Shown: positions 9,756-19,311 of the stretch, one piece after another
How positions within the stretch are numbered: the first letter of the stretch is position 1
How the letters are laid out: the number at the start of each line of letters is the position of its first letter
Assembly: GCF_016919445.1 (NCBI RefSeq)
Contig: NZ_CP070356.1
Span: forward strand, 689,501 to 753,500
Source of the DNA: Pseudomonas sp. PDNC002
GTDB lineage: Bacteria > Pseudomonadota > Gammaproteobacteria > Pseudomonadales > Pseudomonadaceae
Reading direction: 5' to 3'
Length of the DNA stretch: 64,000 nt
Made by a program: the position numbers and the translations under genes
Notes under the pieces: generated by a model
Database searches by the model: none
The model's input: only the letters and a program-made list of their open reading frames with translations
What the model was told of the DNA's origin: nothing

Positions 9756-10355
9756 ATGACCGATCGCAACATCCGCTGGCACACCGGCCGCCTGAGCGCC
9801 CAGGAACGCGTCACGCGCATGCGTCAGAAGCCGGCGACCCTCTGGCTGACAGGGCTGAGCGGCTCCGGCAAGTCGACCTTGGCCTTCGCCCTCGAATACG
9901 CCCTGCATGAGATGGGTTACTCCGCCGTCGTGCTCGATGGCGACAACGTCCGCCACGGCCTGTGCAAGGATCTGGGCTTCAGCCACGAGGACCGTACCGA
10001 GAATATCCGCCGGGTGGCCGAAGTCGCGCACCTGATGAACGACGCCGGCCTGATCGTCATTACCTCGTTCATCTCTCCGTTCCGCGAGGACCGCGCGCAA
10101 GCCCGGCAGATCATCGGCGACGAGCGCTTCCGTGAGATCCACCTGAGCACCGACCTGAGCGTCTGCGAAGAGCGCGACCCCAAGGGCCTCTACAAGAAGG
10201 CGCGCGCTGGCACGCTGCCGGACTTCACCGGCATCGGCTCGCCCTATGAGGAGCCGCTCGATCCCTTCGAAAGCATCGACACCGACCGCCTCAGCCTGGA
10301 AGAGAGCGTGGCGCGCCTGATGAAACTGCTGGAGCTGCAGCCCATCGAGCGCTGA
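9756..10355 (+). CDS. cysC: Adenylylsulfate kinase (APS kinase)
   Basis: CysC phosphorylates adenosine 5'-phosphosulfate to PAPS, the sulfate donor for sulfotransferases. The 199-residue protein has Walker A GLSGSGKST at residues 33-41, the LDGDNVRHGL and FSHEDRTENIRR regions, SFISPFREDR, and the KGLYKKARAG lid. The ATG at 9756 has AAGGA ten bases upstream and gives the usual NIRWH N-terminus; an ATG at 9714 would overlap the preceding gene. No cysD, cysN or cysH is adjacent, so this copy more likely feeds the sulfotransferase upstream than general sulfate assimilation. Confidence 0.96.
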   Translation: MTDRNIRWHTGRLSAQERVTRMRQKPATLWLTGLSGSGKSTLAFALEYALHEMGYSAVVLDGDNVRHGLCKDLGFSHEDRTENIRRVAEVAHLMNDAGLIVITSFISPFREDRAQARQIIGDERFREIHLSTDLSVCEERDPKGLYKKARAGTLPDFTGIGSPYEEPLDPFESIDTDRLSLEESVARLMKLLELQPIER

Positions 10356-10391
10356 TCGGTGTAGCATCGGCGGCGCAAACAACCGCATGCG

Positions 10392-12203
10392 ATGAACGCC
10401 GCCGTGAACCCACACCTGACCCGCTGGCGCTCGCTGGCCCTGCTGGCGCTGCTGCTGGCACCGCTGCTCTGGCCGCTGCACTACTTCGCAGAGCGTTACT
10501 ACAGCGAGCAGACGGCCGAACAGAACCAGCAGACCCTCGACCTCTACGTCGCCAACCTGCTCGGCACCCTGCGCCGCTACGAAGACCTGCCGCCCATCCT
10601 GGGCGAACTGCCGACCCTGCGCGCCGCGCTGCAAGAGCCCGACAGCCTGGTCGCGCAGAATGCCGCCAACCTCGAACTGGCGCGCATCCGCGGGCGCACC
10701 GGAGCCGACGTCATCTACCTGATGCAGCCCGATGGGTTGACCCGCGCCGCCTCCAACTGGGACCAGCCGGACAGCTTCGTCGGCCGCAACTTCGCCTTCC
10801 GCCCCTATTACAAGGAAGCCCTGCAGGGCAGGCCGGCGCGCTTCTTCGGCCTGGGCACGACCTCCAAGCGGCGCGGCTACTTCTTCGCCAGCGAAGTGCG
10901 CGGCAACGACAAGCTGCTCGGCGTGCTGGTGGTCAAGGTCGACCTGGAGCACATGGAGCAGCTATGGGGCAACACGCCGGATCAGCTGCTGGTGATGGAC
11001 TCCAACGGCGTGGTGATCCTGTCCTCCAATAATGCCTGGCGCTTCCACGCGGGACGCGAGCTGTCGCCGGCGAAGCAGCGCGAAATCGCCGAGAACATCC
11101 CCTATCCGGTCCTGCATCCGCTGCCGCTGAAGATCGACCGGCGCCGCTGGATCAGCCAGAGCCGGGAGCTCCAGGAGACCGGCTGGACAGTCAGCATCTA
11201 CACCCCGCGCACCCAGGTCGACGGGCCGGTGCGCAGCGTCGTGCTGATCGGCGCGGCGACCCTGGTGGCACTCCTGTTGCTGCTCTCGCTGCTGACCATC
11301 AGCCGCCGCCACTTCCTCGAACGGATCGCCCTGGAAGCCCAGGCCAAGCATGAACTGGAGCTGCGCGTGCAGGAGCGCACCCGCGAGCTGGAAGATGCCA
11401 ACACCCGCCTGCTGGAAGAAGTCAGCAACCGCGAGCAGGCGCAGCGCGAGCTGATGCATGCGCAGGACGAAGTGGTACAGGCCGGCAAGCTCACTGCGCT
11501 GGGCACCATGTCCGCCAGCATCAGCCATGAACTCAACCAGCCACTGGCGGCCATCCGCAGCTACGCCGACAACGCCCGCGTGCTGCTCGACCACGAGCGC
11601 TACGACGACGCTCGCGGCAACCTGCAGCAGATCGGCGAGCTGACCGGACGCATGGCGTCGATCATCGGCCATCTGAAGGCCTACGCCCGCGGTGCCCGCC
11701 GCGCACCGGAAAACGTCGCGCTGCAACCGGCGATCAACGACGCCCTGGCCCTGGTCGCGCAACGCCGCCAGGCCATGAACGTGGAGCTGCTGCGCGACCT
11801 GCCCGACGCGGCGATCTGGGTCCAGGCGGGCGAGACGCGGCTGCGGCAGATCCTCTCCAACCTGATCTCCAACGCCCTCGATGCGCTCACCGAAAAGGGC
11901 CTGCCACGGCGCATCTGGCTGACCGCCGAGCAGACACCCGAGCGCATCGTTCTGTCCCTGCGCGACAACGGCCCCGGCTTCTCCGAGCAAGCCCTGGCAC
12001 ACGCCCGCGAACCCTTCTTCACCACCAAGACCAGCGCCAAGGGCCTCGGCCTCGGCCTGGCCATCTGCGACACCTTGCTGCGCACGCTCGGCGGCCATCT
12101 GGAACTGGGGAATCACCCCGAGGGCGGCGCTCTCGTACAATTGCACCTGTTGCCGGGCGTTCCCGGCGTGACCCTGACGCCGCAGGAGGAAACCCGCGCA
12201 TGA
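10392..12203 (+). CDS. dctB: C4-dicarboxylate sensor histidine kinase, DctB family
   Basis: This 603-residue membrane sensor kinase resembles DctB (PA5165 type), which senses C4-dicarboxylates outside the membrane and phosphorylates DctD. It has an N-terminal membrane segment (about residues 11-30), a periplasmic double-PAS-like sensor to about residue 280, a second membrane segment (about 283-305), a coiled linker with LELRVQERTRELEDANTRLL, and the His box SISHELNQPLAAIRSYADNA at about residue 376. The ATP-binding domain shows the N box, DNGPGF and GLGLGLAI. Its stop overlaps the dctD start by four bases. Confidence 0.93.
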   Translation: MNAAVNPHLTRWRSLALLALLLAPLLWPLHYFAERYYSEQTAEQNQQTLDLYVANLLGTLRRYEDLPPILGELPTLRAALQEPDSLVAQNAANLELARIRGRTGADVIYLMQPDGLTRAASNWDQPDSFVGRNFAFRPYYKEALQGRPARFFGLGTTSKRRGYFFASEVRGNDKLLGVLVVKVDLEHMEQLWGNTPDQLLVMDSNGVVILSSNNAWRFHAGRELSPAKQREIAENIPYPVLHPLPLKIDRRRWISQSRELQETGWTVSIYTPRTQVDGPVRSVVLIGAATLVALLLLLSLLTISRRHFLERIALEAQAKHELELRVQERTRELEDANTRLLEEVSNREQAQRELMHAQDEVVQAGKLTALGTMSASISHELNQPLAAIRSYADNARVLLDHERYDDARGNLQQIGELTGRMASIIGHLKAYARGARRAPENVALQPAINDALALVAQRRQAMNVELLRDLPDAAIWVQAGETRLRQILSNLISNALDALTEKGLPRRIWLTAEQTPERIVLSLRDNGPGFSEQALAHAREPFFTTKTSAKGLGLGLAICDTLLRTLGGHLELGNHPEGGALVQLHLLPGVPGVTLTPQEETRA

Positions 12204-13594
12204 GTTCGGCCGAGCCTTTCGATTCCACCACCCAGGTGCTGCTGATCGATGACGACCCGCACCTGCGCCAGGCGCTCTGCCAGACCCTCGACCTCGCCGG
12301 CTTCAAGGTCGTGGCGCTGGGCGATGCGCGGCAGATCGATCCGCAGCGAGCGCGGGACTGGCCAGGAGTGATCGTCAGCGATATCCGCATGCCGGGGATC
12401 GATGGCCTGCAATTGCTGGAGCAGCTGCATGCCCAGGACTCGGAGCTGCCGGTCATCCTGGTGACCGGTCACGGCGACGTGCCGCTGGCGGTCAAGGCGA
12501 TGCGCTCGGGCGCTTACGACTTCCTGGAAAAACCCTTCCCCAGTGATGCCCTGCTGGACAGCGTGCGTCGCGCGCTGGACCTGCGCCGGCTGGTGCTGGA
12601 GAACCGCAGCCTGCGCCTGGCGCTGACCGAGCAGAAGGAACTGCGCGGCCGCCTCGTAGGCCAGTCCGCCCCGATGCAACGCCTGCAACAGCAAGTCGCC
12701 TCGTTGGCGGCGATCCAGGCTGATGTGCTGATCCTGGGCGAAACCGGTTCCGGCAAGGAAGTGGTGGCCCGCGCGCTGCACGACCTGTCCAGCCGCCGCA
12801 ACGGTCCCTTCGTCGCCATCAACGCCGGTGCGCTGGCCGAGTCGGTGGTGGAGAGCGAGCTGTTCGGCCATGAACAAGGCGCCTTCACCGGCGCGCAGAA
12901 ACGGCGCATCGGCAAGTTCGAATTCGCCAATGGCGGCACGCTATTTCTCGACGAGATCGAGAGCATGAGCCTGGACGTGCAGGTGAAGTTGCTGCGCCTG
13001 CTGCAGGAACGCACCGTCGAGCGCCTGGGCTCCAACCAGCTCATTCCCCTGGACATCCGCATCATCGCCGCGACCAAGGAAGACCTGCGCCTCGCCTCCG
13101 ACGAGGGTCGTTTCCGCGCCGACCTCTATTACCGCCTGAACGTCGCCAGCCTGCGCATTCCGCCGCTGCGCGAACGGGGGGATGACATCCTTTTGCTGTT
13201 CCAGCATTTTGCCGAGCGCGGCGCCGAGCGCCATGGTGTGAGCCCGCGCCCGCTGGACTCCGGGCAGCGGGCACAACTGCTCGCCCACGGCTGGCCGGGC
13301 AATGTCCGCGAACTGCAGAACGCCGCCGAGCGCTACGCCCTCGGGCTCGACCTGGGCCTGGACGAGAGCCGGGGACAGGCGCTCGCCGGTGCAACGGGCG
13401 GCGGGCTGAACGACCAGGTGGAATCCTTCGAGCGCTCACTGATCGCCGCCGAGATGAGCCGTCCGCACAACTCCCTGCGCAGCCTTGCCGAGGCGCTGGG
13501 CATACCGCGCAAGACATTGCACGACAAGCTGCGCAAACACGGCCTGCTGTTCGCCGGCAGTGGCGGAAATTCCGCCGACGATAGCGAGGGCTGA
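12200..13594 (+). CDS. dctD: Sigma-54-dependent response regulator, DctD family
   Basis: DctD is the partner of DctB and activates RpoN-dependent promoters, typically of dicarboxylate transporters. The 464-residue protein has a receiver domain with LLIDDDPHL and phospho-acceptor Asp at about residue 61 (SDIRMPG). The AAA+ domain has Walker A GETGSGKE, the sigma-54-contacting EQGAFTGA loop and FLDEIESM. A Fis-type helix-turn-helix (LRSLAEALGIPRKTLHDKLR) lies at the C-terminus. In PAO1 the dctPQM transporter follows; here arcD is next, so its targets must lie elsewhere. Confidence 0.94.
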   Translation: MSSAEPFDSTTQVLLIDDDPHLRQALCQTLDLAGFKVVALGDARQIDPQRARDWPGVIVSDIRMPGIDGLQLLEQLHAQDSELPVILVTGHGDVPLAVKAMRSGAYDFLEKPFPSDALLDSVRRALDLRRLVLENRSLRLALTEQKELRGRLVGQSAPMQRLQQQVASLAAIQADVLILGETGSGKEVVARALHDLSSRRNGPFVAINAGALAESVVESELFGHEQGAFTGAQKRRIGKFEFANGGTLFLDEIESMSLDVQVKLLRLLQERTVERLGSNQLIPLDIRIIAATKEDLRLASDEGRFRADLYYRLNVASLRIPPLRERGDDILLLFQHFAERGAERHGVSPRPLDSGQRAQLLAHGWPGNVRELQNAAERYALGLDLGLDESRGQALAGATGGGLNDQVESFERSLIAAEMSRPHNSLRSLAEALGIPRKTLHDKLRKHGLLFAGSGGNSADDSEG

Positions 13595-14102
13595 GCAAAA
13601 ATCCGCCGACCGCGCTGACTGCGACCAAGGGCGAACAGCGCAGCTGCGCGGCCTGGCGTAGTCTTCCGTGGCTGGCATACACCTTGCTCTGCGACATCGG
13701 GTGTGGATGCCTGGCGCATCCCACCTTCGCGACGTGCTCGCCACGCCGCGCCCGCCGGGCCACGAACCCGACGGTGTCCTTCGGCTACTTGCCATCTCGC
13801 GCCTTCATCCGCTTGGCGCATCGCCGGGTGCAGTGATCCTGCCCCGGCCAATCCCCCTCTTCCGCACCCTCGCTCAGGACTTTCCTACATAACGGACCTG
13901 GGCTCGCTCGCGCCTGCGAATCGACCTCAACGACTTGTCCTGCTTGGGCTGGCATCCCCAACCGCCATTCAGTGGTCATGGGACTGCGATCAAATCTTCA
14001 CGAAATCCCCTCTAAATCGGGCACTAATGCAAATCCTCTCCTATGGTTTATCCGGGGTGAGCGGAGCAGGAAGTACCGCTCGAAACATTGGATAGCAAGC
14101 TA
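13595..14102. other. Long gene-free stretch between dctD and the arc promoter
   Basis: About 500 bases without a convincing gene. Short open frames here (for example 13668-13892) lack a good ribosome binding site and recognisable protein sequence. From about 13960 the DNA becomes more AT-rich, as expected of an upstream regulatory region for arcD. No transporter remnant matching dctP was recognised by eye. Confidence 0.5.
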
Positions 14103-14152
14103 TTGACCTGGGTCAGGGGCGCTCCCCGATGACAAGCGCCTAATAGCTTCAC
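14103..14152 (+). promoter_or_regulatory. ANR/FNR-type promoter of arcDABC
   Basis: TTGAC CTGG GTCAG at 14103-14116 is a near match to the ANR box TTGATNNNNATCAA. TAATAG at 14141-14146 is a reasonable -10 hexamer. If transcription starts near 14151, the ANR box is centred at about -41.5, the class II position known for anaerobic activation of the P. aeruginosa arc operon. No clear -35 hexamer is needed in this arrangement. Confidence 0.8.
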
Positions 14153-14181
14153 TCTCCAACTTCCTATAGGGAGATTCTTAA

Positions 14182-15633
14182 ATGTCGCAAGAAAGCAGCC
14201 AAAAACTACGACTCGGCGCGCTGACAGCGCTGGTCGTAGGCTCCATGATCGGCGGGGGCATTTTCTCCCTGCCACAAAACATGGCGGCCAGCGCAGACGT
14301 CGGCGCCATTCTCATCGGTTGGGCCATCACCGCGGTCGGCATGCTGACCCTGGCTTTCGTCTTCCAGACGCTGGCCAACCGTAAACCGCAGCTCGACGGC
14401 GGTGTGTACGCCTACGCCAAGGCCGGTTTCGGTGACTACATGGGCTTCTCCTCGGCCTGGGGTTACTGGATCAGCGCCTGGCTCGGCAACGTCGGTTACT
14501 TCCTCCTGCTGTTCAGCACCCTGGGCTACTTCTTCCCGATCTTCGGCAAGGGCGACACCGTCGCGGCGATCATCTGCGCGTCGATTCTGCTGTGGGCCCT
14601 GCACTTCCTCGTGCTGCGCGGGATCAAGGAAGCGGCGTTCATCAACACCATCACCACGGTGGCGAAGATCGTCCCGCTGTTCCTGTTCATCCTGATCTGC
14701 CTGTTCGCCTTCAAGCTGGACATCTTCACCGCTGACATCTGGGGCAAGAGCAATCCTGACCTGGGCAGCGTGATGAACCAGGTGCGCAACATGATGCTGG
14801 TCACCGTGTGGGTGTTCATCGGCATCGAAGGCGCGAGCATCTTCTCCTCCCGTGCGGAAAAACGTTCGGACGTCGGTAAGGCCACCGTGATCGGCTTCAT
14901 CACCGTCCTGCTGCTGCTGGTACTGGTGAACGTGCTGTCCATGGGCGTGATGACCCAGCCGGAACTGGCCAAGCTGCAGAACCCGTCGATGGCGCTGGTG
15001 CTGGAGCATGTGGTCGGCCACTGGGGCGCGGTCCTGATCAGCGTCGGCCTGCTCATCTCCCTGCTGGGTGCGCTGCTCTCCTGGGTCCTGCTGTGCGCCG
15101 AGATCATGTTCGCCGCCGCCAAGGACCACACCATGCCGGAGTTCCTCCGCAAGGAGAACGCCAACCAGGTGCCGGCCAACGCCCTCTGGCTGACCAACAT
15201 CTGCGTGCAGGTCTTCCTGGTCATCGTGTTCTTCACCTCGGGCAGCTCCGACGGTGGCATGGACCCGTACACCAAGATGCTGCTGCTTGCGACCTCGATG
15301 ATCCTGATCCCGTACTTCTGGTCCGCGGCCTACGGCCTGCTGCTGGCAGTCAAGGGCGAAACCTACGAGACCGACTCGGCTGACCGCACCAAGGACCTGA
15401 TCATTGCCGGTATCTCGGTCATCTACGCCATCTGGCTGATCTACGCCGGTGGTCTGAAGTACCTGCTGCTGTCGGCGCTGCTGTACGCGCCGGGGGTAAT
15501 CCTCTTCGCTAAAGCGAAACGTGAAGTGGGCCAACCCATCTTCACCAATATCGAGAAGCTGATCTTCGCTGGCGTTGTAATCGGCGCCCTGATAGCGGCG
15601 TACGGCCTCTACGACGGCTTCCTCACTCTGTAA
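14182..15633 (+). CDS. arcD: Arginine:ornithine antiporter
   Basis: ArcD exchanges external arginine for internal ornithine across the inner membrane, feeding the arginine deiminase pathway. The 483-residue protein is an APC-superfamily carrier with about 12-13 hydrophobic helices. It has the N-terminal signature [19 protein letters not shown] and the conserved region [28 protein letters not shown] lies eight bases before the ATG. It is first in arcDABC, directly behind the ANR-type promoter, and 16 bases before arcA. Confidence 0.97.
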   Translation: MSQESSQKLRLGALTALVVGSMIGGGIFSLPQNMAASADVGAILIGWAITAVGMLTLAFVFQTLANRKPQLDGGVYAYAKAGFGDYMGFSSAWGYWISAWLGNVGYFLLLFSTLGYFFPIFGKGDTVAAIICASILLWALHFLVLRGIKEAAFINTITTVAKIVPLFLFILICLFAFKLDIFTADIWGKSNPDLGSVMNQVRNMMLVTVWVFIGIEGASIFSSRAEKRSDVGKATVIGFITVLLLLVLVNVLSMGVMTQPELAKLQNPSMALVLEHVVGHWGAVLISVGLLISLLGALLSWVLLCAEIMFAAAKDHTMPEFLRKENANQVPANALWLTNICVQVFLVIVFFTSGSSDGGMDPYTKMLLLATSMILIPYFWSAAYGLLLAVKGETYETDSADRTKDLIIAGISVIYAIWLIYAGGLKYLLLSALLYAPGVILFAKAKREVGQPIFTNIEKLIFAGVVIGALIAAYGLYDGFLTL

Positions 15634-15649
15634 CTCCTGGAGACATCTC

Positions 15650-16906
15650 ATGAGCACGGAAAAAACCAAACTTGGCGTCCATTCTGAAGCTGGCAAACTA
15701 CGCAAAGTGATGGTCTGCTCGCCCGGACTCGCCCATCAACGCCTGACCCCGAGCAACTGCGACGAGTTGCTGTTCGACGACGTTATCTGGGTGAACCAGG
15801 CGAAGCGTGACCACTTCGATTTCGTCACCAAGATGCGCGAGCGTGGCATCGACGTCCTCGAAATGCACAACCTGCTGACCGAGACCGTCCAGAACCCCGA
15901 GGCCCTCAAGTGGATCCTCGATCGCAAGATCACCAATGACAGCGTTGGCGTAGGCCTGACCCAGGAACTGCGCGGCTGGCTCGAAAGCCTGGAGCCTCGC
16001 AAGCTGGCGGAATTCCTCATCGGCGGCGTGGCCTCCGACGACATCCCCGAGAGCGAAGGCGCCAAGGCGCTGAAGATGTACCGCGACTACCTCGGTCACT
16101 CCAGCTTCCTGCTGCCGCCGCTGCCCAACACCCAGTTCACCCGTGACACCACCTGCTGGATCTACGGCGGTGTGACCCTGAACCCGATGTACTGGCCGGC
16201 GCGACGTCAGGAAACCCTGCTGACCACCGCGATCTACAAGTTCCACCCGGAATTCACCAACGCCGAATTCGAAGTCTGGTACGGCGATCCGGACAAGGAC
16301 CACGGCATGTCCACCCTCGAAGGCGGCGACGTCATGCCCATCGGCAACGGCGTCGTGCTGATCGGCATGGGTGAGCGCTCCTCCCGTCAAGCCATCGGCC
16401 AAGTGGCCCAGGCACTGTTCGCCAAAGGCGCAGCAGAGAAAGTCATCGTCGCCGGCCTGCCGAAGTCCCGCGCCGCGATGCACCTGGACACCGTCTTCAC
16501 CTTCTGCGACCGCGACCTGGTCACCGTCTTCCCGGAAGTGGTGAAAGAGATCGTTGCCTTCACCCTGCGTCCGGACGAGAAGAGCCCCTACGGCATCAAC
16601 GTCCAGCGCGAAGACAAGGACTTCATGACCGTCGTCGCCGAGAGCCTGGGCCTGAAGAAACTGCGCGTCGTCGAGACTGGCGGCAACAGCTTCGCTGCCG
16701 AACGCGAACAGTGGGACGACGGCAACAACGTGGTCTGCCTGGAGCCGGGCGTGGTGGTTGGTTATGACCGCAACACCTACACCAACACCCTGCTGCGCAA
16801 GGCTGGCGTGGAAGTCATCACCATCAGCGCCGGCGAACTGGGCCGGGGCCGTGGCGGCGGTCACTGCATGACCTGCCCGATCATCCGCGATCCGGTCGAC
16901 TACTAA
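15650..16906 (+). CDS. arcA: Arginine deiminase
   Basis: ArcA hydrolyses arginine to citrulline and ammonia, the first step of anaerobic arginine fermentation. The 418-residue length equals the P. aeruginosa enzyme. Visible are the N-terminal [34 protein letters not shown] (catalytic Glu and Asp region) and the C-terminal [11 protein letters not shown] with the nucleophilic Cys at residue 406. A GGAG precedes the ATG. A strong hairpin follows before arcB. Confidence 0.98.
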   Translation: MSTEKTKLGVHSEAGKLRKVMVCSPGLAHQRLTPSNCDELLFDDVIWVNQAKRDHFDFVTKMRERGIDVLEMHNLLTETVQNPEALKWILDRKITNDSVGVGLTQELRGWLESLEPRKLAEFLIGGVASDDIPESEGAKALKMYRDYLGHSSFLLPPLPNTQFTRDTTCWIYGGVTLNPMYWPARRQETLLTTAIYKFHPEFTNAEFEVWYGDPDKDHGMSTLEGGDVMPIGNGVVLIGMGERSSRQAIGQVAQALFAKGAAEKVIVAGLPKSRAAMHLDTVFTFCDRDLVTVFPEVVKEIVAFTLRPDEKSPYGINVQREDKDFMTVVAESLGLKKLRVVETGGNSFAAEREQWDDGNNVVCLEPGVVVGYDRNTYTNTLLRKAGVEVITISAGELGRGRGGGHCMTCPIIRDPVDY

Positions 16907-16945
16907 GAAACCGGCTACACCCAACAGAGCGCAACGAACTGAAGA

Positions 16946-16967
16946 GGCGGCCCTAGCCAGGGCCGCC
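16946..16967 (+). other. Intercistronic hairpin between arcA and arcB
   Basis: GGCGGCCCT and AGGGCCGCC form a perfect 9-bp stem with an AGCC loop. No T-run follows, so it is more likely an mRNA processing or stability element than a terminator. The P. aeruginosa arc transcript is known to be processed between cistrons. Confidence 0.6.
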
Positions 16968-17029
16968 CGCCCCGCCAGCCACGAGCTGTACTGACGAGGC
17001 CAAGATTCCATCCCACAAGGAGAACGAAC

Positions 17030-18040
17030 ATGGCTTTCAATATGCACAACCGCAACCTGCTCAGCCTGATGCACCACAGCACTCGCGAGTTGCGCTATCT
17101 GCTCGACCTGTCCCGCGACCTGAAACGCGCCAAGTACACCGGTACCGAGCAGCAACACCTCAAAGGCAACAACATCGCTCTGATCTTCGAAAAGACCTCG
17201 ACCCGCACCCGTTGCGCCTTCGAAGTCGCCGCCTATGACCAGGGCGCCAACGTCACCTACATCGACCCGAACTCCTCGCAGATCGGCCACAAGGAATCGA
17301 TGAAGGACACCGCCCGCGTACTCGGCCGCATGTACGACGCCATCGAATACCGTGGCTTCAAGCAGGAAATCGTCGAGGAACTGGCCAAGTTCGCCGGCGT
17401 ACCGGTGTTCAACGGCCTGACCGACGAGTACCACCCGACCCAGATGCTGGCCGACGTGCTGACCATGCGCGAGCACAGCGACAAGCCGCTGCACGACATC
17501 AGCTACGCCTACCTGGGCGACGCCCGCAACAACATGGGTAACTCCCTGCTGCTGATCGGCGCCAAACTCGGCATGGACGTACGCATCGCCGCTCCGAAGG
17601 AACTGTGGCCGACCGACGAGCACGTCGCCGCCTGCAAGAAATTCGCTGAAGAAAGCGGTGCTCGCATCACCATCACCGAAGACCCGAAAGTAGCCGTCAA
17701 GGGCGTGGACTTCATCCACACCGACGTCTGGGTATCCATGGGTGAGCCGGTGGAAGCCTGGGGCGAACGCATCAACGAACTGCTGCCCTACCAGGTCAAC
17801 ATGGACATGATGAAAGCCGCCGGTAACCCGCGCGTGAAGTTCATGCACTGCCTGCCCGCCTTCCACAACAGCGAGACCAAGGTCGGCAAAGAAATCGCCG
17901 CCAAGTACCCGAACCTGAAGAACGGCATCGAAGTGACCGAAGACGTCTTCGAATCCCCGTACAACATTGCCTTCGAGCAAGCGGAGAACCGCATGCACAC
18001 CATCAAGGCAATCCTCGTTTCGACCCTCGCCGACATGTAA
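17030..18040 (+). CDS. arcB: Ornithine carbamoyltransferase, catabolic
   Basis: Catabolic ornithine carbamoyltransferase phosphorolyses citrulline to ornithine and carbamoyl phosphate, the second step of the arginine deiminase pathway. The 336-residue protein contains the carbamoyl-phosphate loop EKTSTRTRC (about residues 54-62), the HPTQ segment and the ornithine-binding [10 protein letters not shown]. The length and the position between arcA and arcC identify it as the catabolic rather than the ArgF enzyme. AAGGAG precedes the ATG. Confidence 0.97.
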   Translation: MAFNMHNRNLLSLMHHSTRELRYLLDLSRDLKRAKYTGTEQQHLKGNNIALIFEKTSTRTRCAFEVAAYDQGANVTYIDPNSSQIGHKESMKDTARVLGRMYDAIEYRGFKQEIVEELAKFAGVPVFNGLTDEYHPTQMLADVLTMREHSDKPLHDISYAYLGDARNNMGNSLLLIGAKLGMDVRIAAPKELWPTDEHVAACKKFAEESGARITITEDPKVAVKGVDFIHTDVWVSMGEPVEAWGERINELLPYQVNMDMMKAAGNPRVKFMHCLPAFHNSETKVGKEIAAKYPNLKNGIEVTEDVFESPYNIAFEQAENRMHTIKAILVSTLADM

Positions 18041-18050
18041 TGCCGGACAG

Positions 18051-18084
18051 CCCCCGGCCAGCGGTTTCCCTGCTGGCCCGGGGG
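18051..18084 (+). other. Intercistronic hairpin between arcB and arcC
   Basis: CCCCCGGCCAGC (18051-18062) pairs with GCTGGCCCGGGGG (18072-18084) with a single bulged base. It is very stable but lacks a T-run. It resembles the arcA-arcB hairpin in position and may set relative mRNA levels in the operon. Confidence 0.55.
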
Positions 18085-18112
18085 CCATCCCACTCTTTTG
18101 GAGGTACTGAAT

Positions 18113-19045
18113 ATGCGTATCGTCGTCGCATTGGGCGGTAATGCCCTGCTGCGTCGTGGCGAGCCCATGACTGCCGACAATCAACGGCTGAACGTTCGCA
18201 TCGCCGCCGAGCAGATCGCCAAGGTCGCCCCCGGCAATGAACTGGTGATCGCCCACGGCAACGGGCCGCAAGTCGGCCTCCTGGCCCTACAGGGCGCCGC
18301 CTACGACAAGGTTGCACCCTATCCGCTGGACGTCCTCGGCGCCGAAACCGAGGGCATGATCGGCTACATGATCGAACAGGAAATGGGCAACCTGCTGCCG
18401 TTCGAAGTGCCGTTCGCCACCATCCTCACCCAGGTCGAAGTGGACGCCAAAGATCCGGCTTTCCAGAACCCGACCAAGCCGATCGGCCCGGTCTATTCGA
18501 AGGAAGAAGCTGAAGCCCTGGCCAAGGAGAAAGGCTGGAGCATCGCTCCGGACGGCGACAAGTTCCGCCGCGTGGTCGCCAGCCCCCGTCCGAAGCGCAT
18601 CTTCGAGATTCGCCCAGTCAAGTGGCTGCTGGAAAAAGGCACCATCGTCATCTGTGCAGGCGGCGGCGGTATCCCGACCATGTATGACGAATCCGGCAAG
18701 AAGCTTTCCGGCGTCGAAGCGGTGATCGACAAGGACCTCTGCTCCTCGCTGCTGGCTCAGGAGCTGTCGGCTGACATCCTGATCATCGCCACCGACGTGG
18801 ACGCGGCCTACATCGACTGGGGCAAACCGACCCAGAAAGGCATCGCCCAGGCCCACCCGGACGAACTGGAGCGCCTCGGCTTCGCCGCTGGCTCCATGGG
18901 TCCGAAGGTCATGGCGGCCATCGAGTTCGCCCGCGCCACCGGTAAAGACGCAGTGATCGGCTCGCTGGAAAACATCGTCGCCATCACCAAAGGCGAATCC
19001 GGCACCCGCGTCAGCACCAAAAAGGCAGGCATCGAGTACCGTTAA
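18113..19045 (+). CDS. arcC: Carbamate kinase
   Basis: ArcC converts carbamoyl phosphate and ADP to ATP, ammonia and CO2, the energy-yielding step of arginine fermentation. The 310-residue protein starts [17 protein letters not shown], the family N-terminus, and has AHGNGPQVG and [17 protein letters not shown] lies just before the ATG at 18113; a TTG five codons upstream is inside this ribosome binding site and is unlikely to be used. It is the last gene of arcDABC and is followed by a terminator. Confidence 0.97.
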   Translation: MRIVVALGGNALLRRGEPMTADNQRLNVRIAAEQIAKVAPGNELVIAHGNGPQVGLLALQGAAYDKVAPYPLDVLGAETEGMIGYMIEQEMGNLLPFEVPFATILTQVEVDAKDPAFQNPTKPIGPVYSKEEAEALAKEKGWSIAPDGDKFRRVVASPRPKRIFEIRPVKWLLEKGTIVICAGGGGIPTMYDESGKKLSGVEAVIDKDLCSSLLAQELSADILIIATDVDAAYIDWGKPTQKGIAQAHPDELERLGFAAGSMGPKVMAAIEFARATGKDAVIGSLENIVAITKGESGTRVSTKKAGIEYR

Positions 19046-19074
19046 GCCCTGTCCTCAGCAAAGGCAACATCGAA

Positions 19075-19100
19075 ACGGGAGCCCTCATGGCTCCCGTTTT
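19075..19100 (+). terminator. Rho-independent terminator of arcDABC
   Basis: ACGGGAGCC and GGCTCCCGT form a perfect 9-bp stem with a five-base loop, followed by TTT. It lies 30 bases after the arcC stop. Confidence 0.85.
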
Positions 19101-19311
19101 CGTTCAAGGACCCTGCACGATCCCCCCGGAAACTCGTCGCCTTCTTCCGACAATTCCTGGCGCAAGCGTGACTCGGCAGTCATCATCCTCGTCAGCTAAA
19201 GCATTCGAATCACTAGAAGCCACCGCCTGGCTTTGTGCTACCGGGCCGCGCCTCCCTGCGCAACTGGCGCCCTGTCGCACAAGATGCACTTGCTGAAGGA
19301 GTTTCCGAGAG

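Noticed and set aside
13668..13892. Short frames in the dctD-arcD gap as small genes
   Set aside because: No ribosome binding site, no signal or domain pattern, and a proline/arginine-rich random-like translation.
15698..18271. Antisense open frame of 857 codons opposite arcA, arcB and arcC
   Set aside because: It mirrors three certain genes and has low-complexity composition without motifs.
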